A stretch of DNA of 64,000 nucleotides from Mansonella perstans (taxonomy: Eukaryota; Nematoda; Chromadorea; Rhabditida; Onchocercidae). Shown here one piece after another: positions 13,701-25,950 of this stretch (position 1 is the first letter of the stretch; each line of letters opens with the position of its first letter). Location: positions 1 through 64,000 of the forward strand of contig JBAMDO010000250.1 of NCBI GenBank assembly GCA_037074765.1, read 5' to 3'. Made by a program: the position numbers and the translations under genes. The notes under the pieces are model-generated. The model made no database searches and was not told the DNA's origin. It saw only the letters and a program-made list of their open reading frames with translations.

Positions 13701-16700
13701 TTTCAAATCTAGATCAATCAGCAGTTCATATTAATCAATCATACTAAGAAATTTAATTGTATCAATTATATGATATATTGTAAAATTATTAGTTCTTTTT
13801 TCAAGTACCACCAACATTAGATCCAATGCGTCTAGATATTGGTAATATATATGAATGGTTCAGAAATCCAATATTACAAACGGTAAGAAATTTTTATTCA
13901 AATTTAAGTAAATTTCATCGCTGCAAAATTGCAAAATAAAGAACTTAGCTTATAATTTATCGCCATTTGGATATTAAAATATTTTAGATAATGCCGGTAA
14001 CGTGGTATCCACGGAATTTCACAAATCCCGATCTTGATTACAAGGATTATAACATACGAATAAGCGACGATCAATTGTACTCTGTGCAACTTGGTCTATA
14101 TGTCATAGGTTACAGAGAAGCAGCTGATGATCAGGTAGCTTTTCTATGTGGTAATCAATATATTAGTTCAAAATTATGAATATAAATAACTTTTGGAAGA
14201 AATTCTATCCCAGTGTGTAATGAGCTATTCATCTAATTTTAGATTAAGAAATTTCGTCCCGAACATCGAGTTTTATGTCGATTAGCAACATATACCAATA
14301 GGAATTCACCAGAGTTTCGTTGGAAACCACAAGAAGAAAAAATCAATTTGTATCAAGTATGGATAATAATTTTAAAATGAGTTGAAATTTCTATAAATTA
14401 TCAATAACTTACAAATATGCATAGAGTTTTCATATACAAATATACATAGGAAAACTTTAGTTAGGAGATGATATTTTGATAAACTATATTTGAGATTGAA
14501 AAATGGTATCTGACAGATTGGGAACGATCGAATACACTCTATTCATATCGCTTTGGTTACCTGAAATTAGCACCAGTTGCTGCCAATGAAGATATTCCAC
14601 AACATATAACTCATTTACCCTCTGGGTTAGTTCTCACTGTCAAGACAAGAAATCAAAAAAATACATTTAAAGAAGAAAAATATGCTTTAATTTAAATTTT
14701 ATACTTGTAAACTGTGATGTTTTAATCACATTTTTGAAATATTTCATATTTTTTTTCATTGTGTTCTAGTCTTCTAAAAATCATAAATTTATTTCAGATT
14801 AGTTTCATCACCAATATCAATTCATTGGTTATGGACCATTGGTAATCCACAATTCACATCATCATCCTATTCACAGCAGGATGCAGAAAGTCGAATGCAA
14901 TTTGTTTCAACTAAATCCGCCGAAATATGTCATGACTGGTAGATTTGTATCTAAATCTCCTTCAAAAATATAAGAAAAAAAAGAAAAAACAATGATTTTT
15001 TCCTTTATTTTTGAATACTTTTTTTTTTGTATAACAAGTTCAAAATTTAGGTTCGCGGAAGATGGTGCACAGTATAATTTTATTCGTGATACGGAAACAA
15101 ATGCATCTTGTCCATGTATTGAAAGCCAAGCACGTGTTGATATTGGCCGTTTCATGCCACATCCTCGTTGCTCTCAGGTTTTGACGAAATCTGTATTGAT
15201 AAAAATTATTTAATTACAAAAAAAAGAATAATTGAAATGTTAACTGGAAAATTTTGATTGGATAAATATTGAAATTTAAAAAATAAGAAAGATGATATTA
15301 CTCTAATAATATGATGATTAACTAATTTGAAACAGAGATAAATCAAATAATTGAAATTTTATAAATATAAAATTAGGCTAGGAAAAAATTCCTTCCTAAA
15401 AATCATTTTAATTTTAACATTCTTCAGGTATTTCGTGACATTACTTGTCAAACGATGATTGGTGCAAAGAATTGTTACATGAGTGCACAAAATATTTATG
15501 GCTCATATGCTGGTGAAGGTTGGGGCTCTGAAGGTGAAAAAACAGCGTAAGATTTTACTTTTACACAAAAAAAAGAGTCTTTTCTGATATGTTTTGGTAA
15601 TGCTTGAAGTAGTTTTAAATTTATTTAAGTTATTATTAAATAAAATAATCTTCGAAAAAATTTCAAATTATTATTAATTTTTGCAAAAAAAAAAAAAAAA
15701 GTAGTATTACAGACGATTTCAAACGCATTATGGGCAAGTATGTTGTTATGATGAAGAGGGTAAGTTGATGCAAACAACGTATCAACCAGTAATAAAGGTA
15801 ACGGATGATACACCGTATAATCCTGGCTATCCATTACGTGCTTATGAATTTGGGACCGATCCGTATATTGGACAATTTGAGGTAAAATTTCAAAAATTTT
15901 AATTAAATTACTTGAAGTAATCACAATCCTGCGATTTCATCGATCATCCTGTCATTGTTGAAGTTGTAAAAATTATCAAATTCTATAGTTTATCTGATGA
16001 CATTCTGCAAGTAATATTTACCTTGATATAATTTTTTTTCCTTTTGTTAATTTCAGGTACCAGGTTTATCCGTATTTTATCATGATTACATGCCTTACTT
16101 CTTTTGCTGCAAATATGCAAAATTCCGTTGTCAACTATTTTACTGGAGACGACCAAGTAGTGGATGTCAACAGTATCAGCCTCCAGCTGTCGGTATGCGT
16201 TTCATTAGTTTCCTGTAAACTAATGCCATATCATTTTATTCTTTACCTTACTTTAACCTGTATTGTTAGCATATCCATATACAATTATACTAAATGATAT
16301 CGTCGTTTTGTTCTATTTATGTATTTGGTAGTATCTATTACAATAGCAATTAACTCTAAAGTGATGAAATGCTATTGAACTACTGAAACGACAACTTGGC
16401 TTATTTGTACATTAATTTATGATTGTATATAGCACTTTTTTTCAGTTGATTAAACATAAATTTTAATTAGACCAAAGCGATTTATTGAATTTAAGGTGAA
16501 GCGTTTGGAGCAGTAAGTTTTAATACCATCGATAATGACAAGTTTATCTTCGATGAACCAGGAGTGTTCACACTTTTGTATATTCCAAAAACTGTGACAA
16601 CGCCAGAAGTACGAATTCAAATACGAATGGAGCGCTATCCGGATCGTAGAGTTGATTTCAGTAAGCTCTTTTGAATTTCAAGTTTTCCATTTTTTTCTTT

Positions 16701-19700
16701 CCATTTAAAAGTTTCTATTCAATTAATTTAATTGGTTTTATGCTAATTTTGCTCAATTATCACATGTGAACGATCAATTAAATTAATTTTTTGCATAACT
16801 TTTAATTTATTTAGTTTTTATCAAAGATCAATCATATTTTTTTAGGCTTACTTGGACGTCAAATAGGACAAGCAAACTTGGTCCAACCTACAAATGCAAC
16901 TGTTATTACTGGAATAGCAATCGAAGCAACTGGAACCGATCGAGTGCATGTTGTTGCTCGTAAAGACACTCGCCGTTTCCGATATCGTACAAGCATTATT
17001 GTTGGCAATATATTGCGTTATTTTGATGTGATGCGAATTCAGCGATTCAGAGGTATGAATAAATTATATATTCTTCTTTAAGCTGTTCTAAATATATAGA
17101 GCATGGAGATCTTATTATTTATTGTGATTTTGGAATATACTCTATATTATTTCTGAACAATTATGATTATCGTCATTTCCAAACTTACTTTAAGGAGTAT
17201 TGGTTTACGTGAACAATGTAGAACGTGGTCAGCCAGAAATTTATGTGGTTCTGGAAGAAGCTCAAATAGGGATTCGTATTCGAGAATCATACAATCTTGA
17301 TATTGATCGTCTATCAATGTATCAAGAAAGTATGGGTTTACTTGATGTTGAACTTAGTGTACCACCGCAATACGGTGTGGTAAGTATTTCAAATTTTTTT
17401 TACTTGGAAGCATAAAAAATTTACACAAATGCCCAAATTATTAAATTTCTTCATGTTTAACTGACCATTTTCAAATATTGAATTGCAATTGCTATTTTGC
17501 AGCGGCCAGATGGCGATAAGGTTCGAGAACAAGAAATGCGTACACGATATAATCTTCCACGTGTATCCGGTCTTATGCGACCATTTCCGGATCAGACTTC
17601 TGTTTCCTACCTATCCGGTTTAAGTCTAAATGATGTTAATGCAGAAGGAATCCGGCAACAAATTATTTCAAATTGTAAACATTGGATATTTTCAATTCAA
17701 AATTTTATAAGTTATTTTGACAAGTATTTGGATGAAGATCTTATATTTGCCTATTTTCTGAGATCTGCAGTTTTCTGAATTTTTGTTTAATGTATTACTG
17801 AAATATTGGTTGAAAATTTATCTTCAAGTTATTGCATCAATAAGAACAACCTCTCGATGATTTATCCAGTAATTTAATGAAACTTATTCCGTAGTGGCAG
17901 CACCAATTTTATGCCATAAACAAGTGCAAAATTGCTTTTTCTCCATAAAATTGCTTTCCAAAGTAAATTTTCAATGACAAATTATTGATGTATGCCTTTC
18001 AATCTATGAGTTTATTTAGCGGTTACTGGAGTCTTCGTAGATAACAATTAACTGTATCTTCCAGAATTCTGGAAAATTGCTATTATTCTTACCTCAAGAC
18101 AAAATGCTGAATAATGTTAAACCGGATATTCGTGTTAATGTATTATAGATCTTATTCCCGGTACTGGTGAGGCAAGTTCCAGGCAAACAATGGGTGCTTT
18201 GAATCAGAATATCCCAACCGATAATATGTTCACAACCAGTCAAGACATTGACAAAAAATTTGAAGTATTTCCGGAAGTATACATAAAAAGTGAACCTATT
18301 TATAAAACTTCGGCAGAATATGAAACGTATGTTTTCGCTCTAATATTTTTAACACCAATTTTCTACTATTGTCGCCTTAATTGGCCCACTTGGGAATAAT
18401 AAATTAATTAACTGATTAATTTGCATAGTTTTAGAAATATAACGATGGAATAGTGGCTTAAGAGATTCGTAAAATACTGTCAATGTTACAATTTTTTTTT
18501 CCATAATTAAAAATTTTAGAATAAAAAAATTTAAAAAATATGCTTGTTTAAGTCCAACTTTATCAATCGAGCTAAACTGTTTGGATAATTTTTTACATAA
18601 GATATTTTGCAATGGAAAATTGCTTTAATTTCTTGTTAATTTTTGCTCAATTAAATTTTTTTTCCAGTGATAGACATCGTTTTGTACCAATGACGGGTCA
18701 AATGCTTAGCCAACGATTACAAACATGTCGTGATCTTCAGCTTAGTGATCGAAGTAAATTTGCTTAATTATATTTCGTCTGTTTCGTTTTTTTTTTTTTT
18801 TTTTTTGAACTTTCATGCTGTTTATCTAAAAATGTTATTTTTTCTCAAATTCAACAAAAATTTTCAATTTTGCAGCAAATTGGCAACCACTCCAAAATTT
18901 ATACGAGCAACAGTACGGTATTGATTACTGTCCGGATAATCCGAGTCAAATAATTCAAGAATGTGGTGATTCCGTTTCATGTCTTAATGATTACTTGCTG
19001 TTCAATGCTCGAGTACTTGGCATAGAAGCACAAAATAATTGGAATTCATTTTCAAATGACAGAATGCATGCTTCAAGACACTGTAATTATATCTTTCTCC
19101 GACTTCTTTGGCATCTTTTTTCCCCATAGCCTTCTATTCAAGAAAAAACTAAAGTTTCAAATGTTAATTTTTTTCTGATAAATTTGAAATAATCAAAATT
19201 AATTGATCACATTGTAGATAATAGTTGTGGGCCGATCATGATTGAATATCCAGAATATCTAATGAAGACACCGGTGCTAGCATCTGGTTATTTGGAAGGT
19301 GATGTGGCACGATTTGATTGCTTTCAAACGCATTGGATCAAAGGAGATTATGAATACAAGTGTAAATTTACTTTCGAGCATTAATTTCGTTTGTTAATAA
19401 GGTTGAATTTTGAAAATAAAAATTTTGGAATTCATTGAGACTTTCGCAATTCATCAAATAAATTATTTTAAATTCAGTTTTACATTACAGGTGCTATTGT
19501 TGTGGACTACAACGATCCGCACAGTTATCGATTTGAATGGAACAAAGGATCACAACCGTGGTGTCGTTCGCGTGAAAAAGACAATTTATTCAAATGGCTT
19601 ACTGCGATATTTTCAACAATTGGTATAATTATGGTATGTTTTGGAAGTGAAATGAAATTTTCGAGTTACTTGTTGAATCTACATTTTGATTTATATCATT

Positions 19701-20855
19701 TAACATAGAAAATTCCGATGAAAGTTTGGGAAAAAACAATTTAAGTTTTCCAAAGTAAGGGATTTTCATATAATACGGGTCAGTCATTCCAAAACTTTAT
19801 TTGATTCTGAAATCTGAAAAGAATATCGCTAAGAAAAAGCTGAGAAAGAATTGAAATTTTGAGAAATGATTTGAAAAAAAATTATTGCTTTAGGCAATTG
19901 TTCTCATATTTTTGTGTTGCTGGACACTAAAACAGAAAAGGCGACAGCAAGCAGATGAGAAAATTTCTTCCCTGTACAAAGTACCAATTCAAGGTTCCAT
20001 GGTAAGCCGTGAATGGAGGGTAAATGTTTTCACTAATTAGTTCATTTTAATTTATTTAAAATAAAAGTTAACTATAAATCAAAGTTTCCAAATTTTGCTT
20101 GTTGCATTGGTTTTAAAAACATTGAATATTTTATTACAATTTAACTCGATGAGCATTTAATGGCACTTAGTTTTTAGGCTGAAAAAATTGCATAGTATCT
20201 TTGTTCTTATAATTGAGCGAAGAGTCTGAGGAAATATTTTTGTCTTTTTTTGTAATATGAGAAAAATTAACAAATTATAGTCTTCGGAAGCTAGGCCATT
20301 CACGAAAGCAAGAACAGATTCGACGTCAAGCGAAATGAATGGTATGTATCACGGTAATGAGCATGATTTGCATTATCATGGAGGACCAATTAGTGGTGCC
20401 GCTCCCGTACTTGCTGATAGTAGCAGCGGTTATCGCGGTGAAATTAATGGGCAGTATCGTGCTGCTGACGCCAGTGCACCGTATCATGAGCAGTATCATG
20501 AATCAGTACCCAACTTGTCCAGGAGGCCATCGAGTCCAGTCAAAGCGACTACCATGCGAATTAACAAGTAATAATTCAAACTTTGACTTGAAGTTTCAAC
20601 TTTAATTTTCAAATTTTACAAAAAAAATGTCGCTAAACACGAATCCTTTTCGAAAAAAAGGATTCGTGCAGCGCATATATGCAGAAAACGTTCAAAAATG
20701 TATCTAAATTATTTTTCAGGACAATCCCGACAGGAAGCCATATTTTGCCACAGTCTGCATCAACAACGCCACCGGTACCAGCGCATTCTAGGGCTGTTGA
20801 TGAAGAAAGTGGAAGTGATCATGCTCAGCTCCTGGGCCTTAATACCAGTGTTTGA
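10763..20855 (+). CDS. Mesh/SUSD2-like membrane protein (NIDO-AMOP-VWD-sushi)
   Basis: This is a large type I membrane protein of the family of Drosophila Mesh (smooth septate junctions of the gut) and vertebrate SUSD2. Thirty exons join in phase from ATG 10763 to TGA 20853-20855, giving about 1508 residues. Order: signal peptide (residues 1-20, MLRIFSFAAITTCFLL); NIDO-type region with FPFYGG and NGYIAFAT (exons 2-3) and ADAALVVTWY (exon 6); a Cys-containing region; AMOP-like region with CHDWFAEDG and ASCPCIESQA (exons 14-15), then CQTMIGAKNCY; VWD-like region starting GEAFGAVSFN (exon 19) through exon 21; sushi module (exons 26-27) with CGPIMIEYP and WCRSRE; transmembrane helix (end of exon 27 and exon 28); basic stop RRQQ; and a roughly 135-residue Ser/His/Tyr-rich cytoplasmic tail. 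Exon 28 has two usable donors. A role at intestinal or epithelial junctions is inferred from the family. Confidence 0.9.
20638..20668. repeat. Perfect 13-bp inverted repeat in the last Mesh-like intron
   Basis: The left arm (20638-20650, cacgaatcctttt) is the exact reverse complement of the right arm (20656-20668), with a 5-base loop. It lies in the final intron, between exons 29 (ends 20567) and 30 (starts 20720). The transcript could fold into a stable hairpin close to the last acceptor. Confidence 0.8.
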
Positions 20856-23800
20856 GACCAGCTTGTTGTTATTTTAGCGGAAGGATGCAAATAACATAAA
20901 TTTTAAATCGATCAAGTGCGCATTTTATTTTTTTCTACTTTCATTTTTGCAAACTAATTAATTCGCATTTATTTGTAAAATAAAAATTGTAGTTTAAAAT
21001 TTGCAAATGCCTTCGCTTCTGTTAATATCTTCATTTTAGGATCAGAATATTTTCACTTATTATCCTATCTTACGACCGAGACTCATTAGAATTGTCTGAC
21101 ATCTATTCGTCACGTTTATTTGCGGATAAATCAAGTAGTATGACTGAACTGATAATGTGATAACGCCATGAATCATTGCTGATTCATTTTACAATTAGTT
21201 ATATTTACACATTTTCAGATAGCAAACTGCTTTATTTCAACATTAGCATTATTTATCAAAAGCTGAAAATCGAATCTAATTTTTTTTTAAAAAAAACAAA
21301 TCATAATTTATATTTATTGGATTAAAGGATAATTTTGCAACAATTAAAATCAGCCAACCGTATCAGTGATCATTAAACTTTGAAATTTTTTGTTTAGAAA
21401 ACAGCAGACTTTTCATATCAACTTGTTTATGCCAGTTTTTTTTTCTTCACTCATTTTGTTATTATGCTGTGCAAACTAATGATAGTTTCAAAACATGCTA
21501 TTTCAACAGACTCTTGAATTACTCCATGAAACTTTTTTTCTTGAATATCAAGAATTTATTAGCTAAAAATTTTGCTAAACATTCCATGACTAACTTACTT
21601 TATTTATCGTCAAAATTTTATGAATAATCCACCTTGTAAGTCGCCTATTGCTTGCATGCTTCTCAGCCCCTTCCATCTCCTCCTCTTTGCTATTAAATTT
21701 TTTCCTGCTTTTCTTCATTGTTTTCTATACCGACAAGTTCTGTGTAAAAAAAACATTTAAGCTCATTTTTCAGTGACTGTCAGACAAGCCATTTCATTAT
21801 TATTTGATGATTGCTATAAGAAGTTTTGAATGTTTTTTTTTTCCAAAATATTTACAACCTTGCTGTAAAAGTAAGCAAAGCATTGTATTATTTGATGAAA
21901 TTTAATTTCACCAATTATTGATTAACCGTATGTGACCTCATTTTTTTTCCCTTTAATAAAATACATGAATCAAAATTTTTTTTGTTGCATCTCACTTTTT
22001 TTCCTGTTGCGAACTTTTCCAGTAATATATTTTTGCTTGATAAATAAGATGAATAAATGCAAATTTCAAAAAAAAAAAAAAAAAAAAAAAAGTGAAAAAA
22101 TTGAGAAAATTCGGAGTGAATCTTTTAAATTTATAACATTAATTTAATAACAACCAAGTAGTTCAAATATTGCATGCATAAAGTTATTAAGAATTAACTA
22201 TCTTTTTATTCTCATTCATACATTGATAAATTAATATTCAAAAATTTGAAGTGGGAGCTTTGTTAAATTTGTATCATCCTTTATTCATTTTATTTCATAA
22301 TATTATGGCTAACGGGTTTAATGTAATTAAGCCATTTCGTTGTAAAATATCAACATTTATTTGTGTTTTGTAAATTTGTTTATTAAATATTCTAGAATTT
22401 TGCAGAAATAAATTAACAAAAGAAAGAATTTGTTAAGTGTATGAGAAATAAAAAATCAAGAAAAAAAGGTAATAGCTTACAAAATTTTTCTCGGTTGGCA
22501 TGTTCTCACTTTAATTATTAGGCTTAGAAATCAAAATAGCAAATACATAACCTTTAAAAAAATTATTTAAGACATAAATTTAATATCATTTACAATCTTT
22601 TCAGTATATTTTTATTATTTGTCAATTTTTAGTCAATGCTATTTAACATTTAAATATTAAAATTGATAATTTCACAAAAGAATTATGAAAGAAAAAAAGA
22701 AATTCACGCGAAAATTTACTCGAAAATTTTGTCACTTTGGGAAGAATATATGTGCTGAAACATAACCGGTTAACATATACTCCAATTTCTTTTTATTTCT
22801 GATATGCAATAAACAGTGAATTTTGCTCTCTCTCTCATCTTTCCTTCTAATTTCTTCCAAAACTTTCAATAATTGTTAATTTTGAAAACTTTGCATAAAA
22901 TTTTTAACATGGAAGCCCTCCAGCATAACTAAACATGTCAATTTATTAAAGTGAATTTCATCTTCGCCGTCTTCGTCTTGTCCTTTTTCTCCATGGGTGG
23001 TCGGAAAACTTGAAATTTTGTTATCAATTTCCTTGGTATCTACAATATGTCAACACAATTAAGAGAGATGTGTGCATTACATCTGAAAAATGAAAAACAT
23101 GAATGGTGAAATGCAATGGAATGTACATTTATTATTTAATTAACTGAAATTTAGTCAATTAATTAATAAAAAAATATAATTAACAAAAAAAGAAGAAGTA
23201 ACAAAAATTGATTATCATTTTGTTATCAGTAATGCTTGAAGTTTTGATTAAAGGATCAGCTCTATACATAAAAAAAAAGAAAAATACGAACAGTTATTAA
23301 TCAATTATAGTGTATAATTTGAGATATCCATTATTGCTATTAGCATGATTGAAATTTCAGTTTCACTAATCACTGTATTTATGGAAATATTCTTGAAAAA
23401 TTTTAGTCGAATTCCTGAAAAAACATAAATATGAAATAATAAATGATTAAATTGTCATTAGTAAAGCTAGAAATACTTCTATAAATGTAATTCAATCAGT
23501 TTAACTTTTTTGCAATTAAAAAAAGTTATAAAGTTGTATAAGTCAAGTAAAATTGATAAAAACGGAAAAAAAAAGCAAAAACAAGTGAAAAAAATAATAA
23601 AAATGCAAAATAATGTAGTGATAAAATGTGAATTTAAATTTCAAGCATACAATGAATTACAAAAATCAAATTGATTGGAAAAAAATGAAAAAATATTGCA
23701 ACAGAGATCAATGAAATTATACAAAAGAATATGCATGGTGTTATATTTTAAAATTTTATTTAAACTTAACTTAAGTGATAAATTATTAAGTATAAAATTT

Positions 23801-24251
23801 TAATTAGGTCTTTAAAACTTTTAATAATAAACGTTTTAGTAGCATAGTCATTTCAGATTATTGTTCCTTCCTTCCTTAAAATTTTCAGATATGTAAAGCG
23901 ATAACAAATGAAAGCAAGCTAGACTTTTATACGAAAATATTTATGTTGCAATTATTACAAAATGTTTTCATTTTGTAACATTTTTCAACTAACTGCCGAA
24001 TACTGTCATTTCACATTTCTAATCTTTCTCATCTTTAATTAAAATGATGAAGTAAATAAATGTAAATGATGGATGAAAAGAAGAAGAGTAATAATATTTC
24101 CTGATCGGATATGTATTGTAATAAACGCTGAAACTAGTTAAACCGTTTCTTAATATCAATCAGACCTCCTTATAAAAAGCGTTATTAATTAAAAAAGGCT
24201 TATTTTATTCTCAAAAGGCGAAATTTCATCTTTCAAAGTAAACCTGCAAAA
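20856..24251. other. Intergenic region between the Mesh-like gene and the collagen pseudogene
   Basis: A+T-rich spacer. It includes likely 3' UTR of the Mesh-like gene (an aataaa-type signal near 20980), an uninterrupted A24 run at 22068-22091, and one coding-like stretch on the minus strand at 22876-23039, listed separately. Nothing else is recognisable. Confidence 0.5.
22876..23039 (-). CDS. Possible orphan terminal exon, unknown protein
   Basis: On the minus strand an acceptor (attgtag) is followed by an open frame of about 54 codons ending in TAA at 22876-22878, with an aataaa motif downstream near 22795. The peptide has an acidic patch (GEKGQDEDGEDEIHFNK) and then TCLVMLEGFHVKNF. The patch is distinctly richer in G+C than its surroundings. 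I found no upstream exon on this strand before the collagen pseudogene, so this could be a gene remnant or chance. No family is recognised. Confidence 0.25.
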
Positions 24252-25950
24252 ATGCTCGAATTAGAAAATCGTACCAAAGCTTATAAATTGATTGGCTATT
24301 TCGCTTTCTTTTTTTCCTTTCTGGCTATTTTATCAATCTGTATAACATTACCCTTAGTTTATAATTATGTGCAGCATGTACGACAGAAAATGAATAGTGA
24401 TATTATATTTTGTAAGGTAAGTTCAAAAATTTCGCAAGTAAAATTTTTTTTCTTTCACTGCTCTCTTACTCTTTTCTTTCTCCCCGTGTTTTCTTATTTC
24501 AGTAGTTTAAAAACATTAATGAATTTTTCATTTTTACTTAATTCATTTACACGCATAAAAAGTATGTAAGAAAAAAAATGATTATATTTGAATTCTTATT
24601 TTTTCATTCAACTAATATAAATTAAATTAAAATATCACTTACAAAATTTTTAAATTATCTGATTTTTTCAACTTAATTGTTATTTTTAAAATATTTTACT
24701 GATATTAAACAAAATTATATTGCGTATAAAATTCCCAATGCAAACAACTATTTTTTTTTTTTTTTGAAACGACTCCAGAAAAGAATAGAAAAATTTTTAA
24801 GGAATGACTTTATTTTGCACACTAATTCTTTTCATTTCTTATTAATTTCATATCATAGTAACGCTAAAACTCTAAAACTCTATTGGTATCAGTAAATTTA
24901 GTATACTGAAAAATTTAAATATTCTTTATTGGAAATTCTTTGCAAAACGCATGATTTTCTTAAACTTGTGATTTAAAAAATGGCTTTGTTGGTGGTAGTA
25001 ATATTAGTTAAAATTTTGAAGTAATTCCGGAGTTTAAAAAAATTTTTGATTAAAAAAAGTGCTGCATATTTTAGAGCTCCATACAGGATACTTGGATGGA
25101 AGCATGACATCTGCAAAACAATCCAGTCCAGCTGCTAAATCGAAGAGCTCGTCAAACTGGCTATGGAGCAACTCCAGCTCAACGAACTGAGCAAAAAGTA
25201 GAAAATGCACCACCAGTACAAGCGGCACCTTCAAACTGTGAAAATTGTTGCCTACCAGGTCCTCCCGGTCCAGAAGGACCAACAGGTAAACCAGGCGAAC
25301 AAGGGCGTTCTGGAGCATCTGGACGTCCAGGAAATCCAGGTCGACCACCACCACAACTATGCGTGCCAATAACTCCACCACCGTGCAAGCCATGTCCTCG
25401 TGGGCCACCCGGTGAGCCTGGTCCAGAAGGATCAGCAGGAGATATGGGTCCACCAGGGCCAACAGGAAGTCCTGGGCCCGATGGGCCAGCAGGGGAATAA
25501 GGTACTGAAGGACCGGAAGGTGAACGAGGTCAAGTAAGACCTCCTGGACCACCTGGTGAACAAGGTACAGATGCACCGAATGAACCACTTACACCAGGAA
25601 TACCTGGTCCTCCAGGTAGTACTTTTTTTTTGATTTTGAAATATGCTGCTAACTGTGATGACATAACATTCCATTGAACATGCACATCTTGACTATTCAG
25701 TAGTTCTTTTCAAGGTGATCAAGGACCAGCAGGACCACCAGGACGACCTGGGAGTCCGGGCAAAAATGGACCTGTTGGACCACAAGGACCTCAAGGAAAT
25801 CCTGGCCCAGATGGCAAATCAGGCAAAGAAGGGAGACCGGGTGAACAAGGACCAGCTGGTAAGCCTGGTCCAGCCGGTGAAAAGGGTACCTGTCCAAAAT
25901 ATTGTGCAAATGATGGTGGCATGTTCTTCGAAGATGACTCACTTCGTTGA
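24252..25950 (+). pseudogene. Cuticle collagen, interrupted by two in-frame stop codons
   Basis: This has the architecture of nematode cuticle collagens, secreted components of the exoskeleton. Exon 1 (24252-24416) encodes the N-terminal hydrophobic segment (YFAFFFSFLAILSICITLP). Exon 2 (25075-25615) has the [10 protein letters not shown] cleavage-box region, NCENCC, Gly-X-Y repeats, the hallmark [15 protein letters not shown] and PNEPLTPG. Exon 3 (25715-25950) has Gly-X-Y repeats and the ending [15 protein letters not shown]. Splice sites and phases fit throughout. However, exon 2 has a TGA at 25105-25107 and a TAA at 25498-25500, both in frame, and one Gly-X-Y triplet begins with Arg instead of Gly just after. 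No frameshift is present. Most likely a recently inactivated gene; sequencing error at two separate codons is less likely but possible. Confidence 0.88.

Noticed and set aside
25034..25588. 184-codon minus-strand ORF rich in Leu, Val and His
   Set aside because: It is the complement of the collagen Gly-X-Y repeat; the plus strand carries unmistakable collagen motifs.
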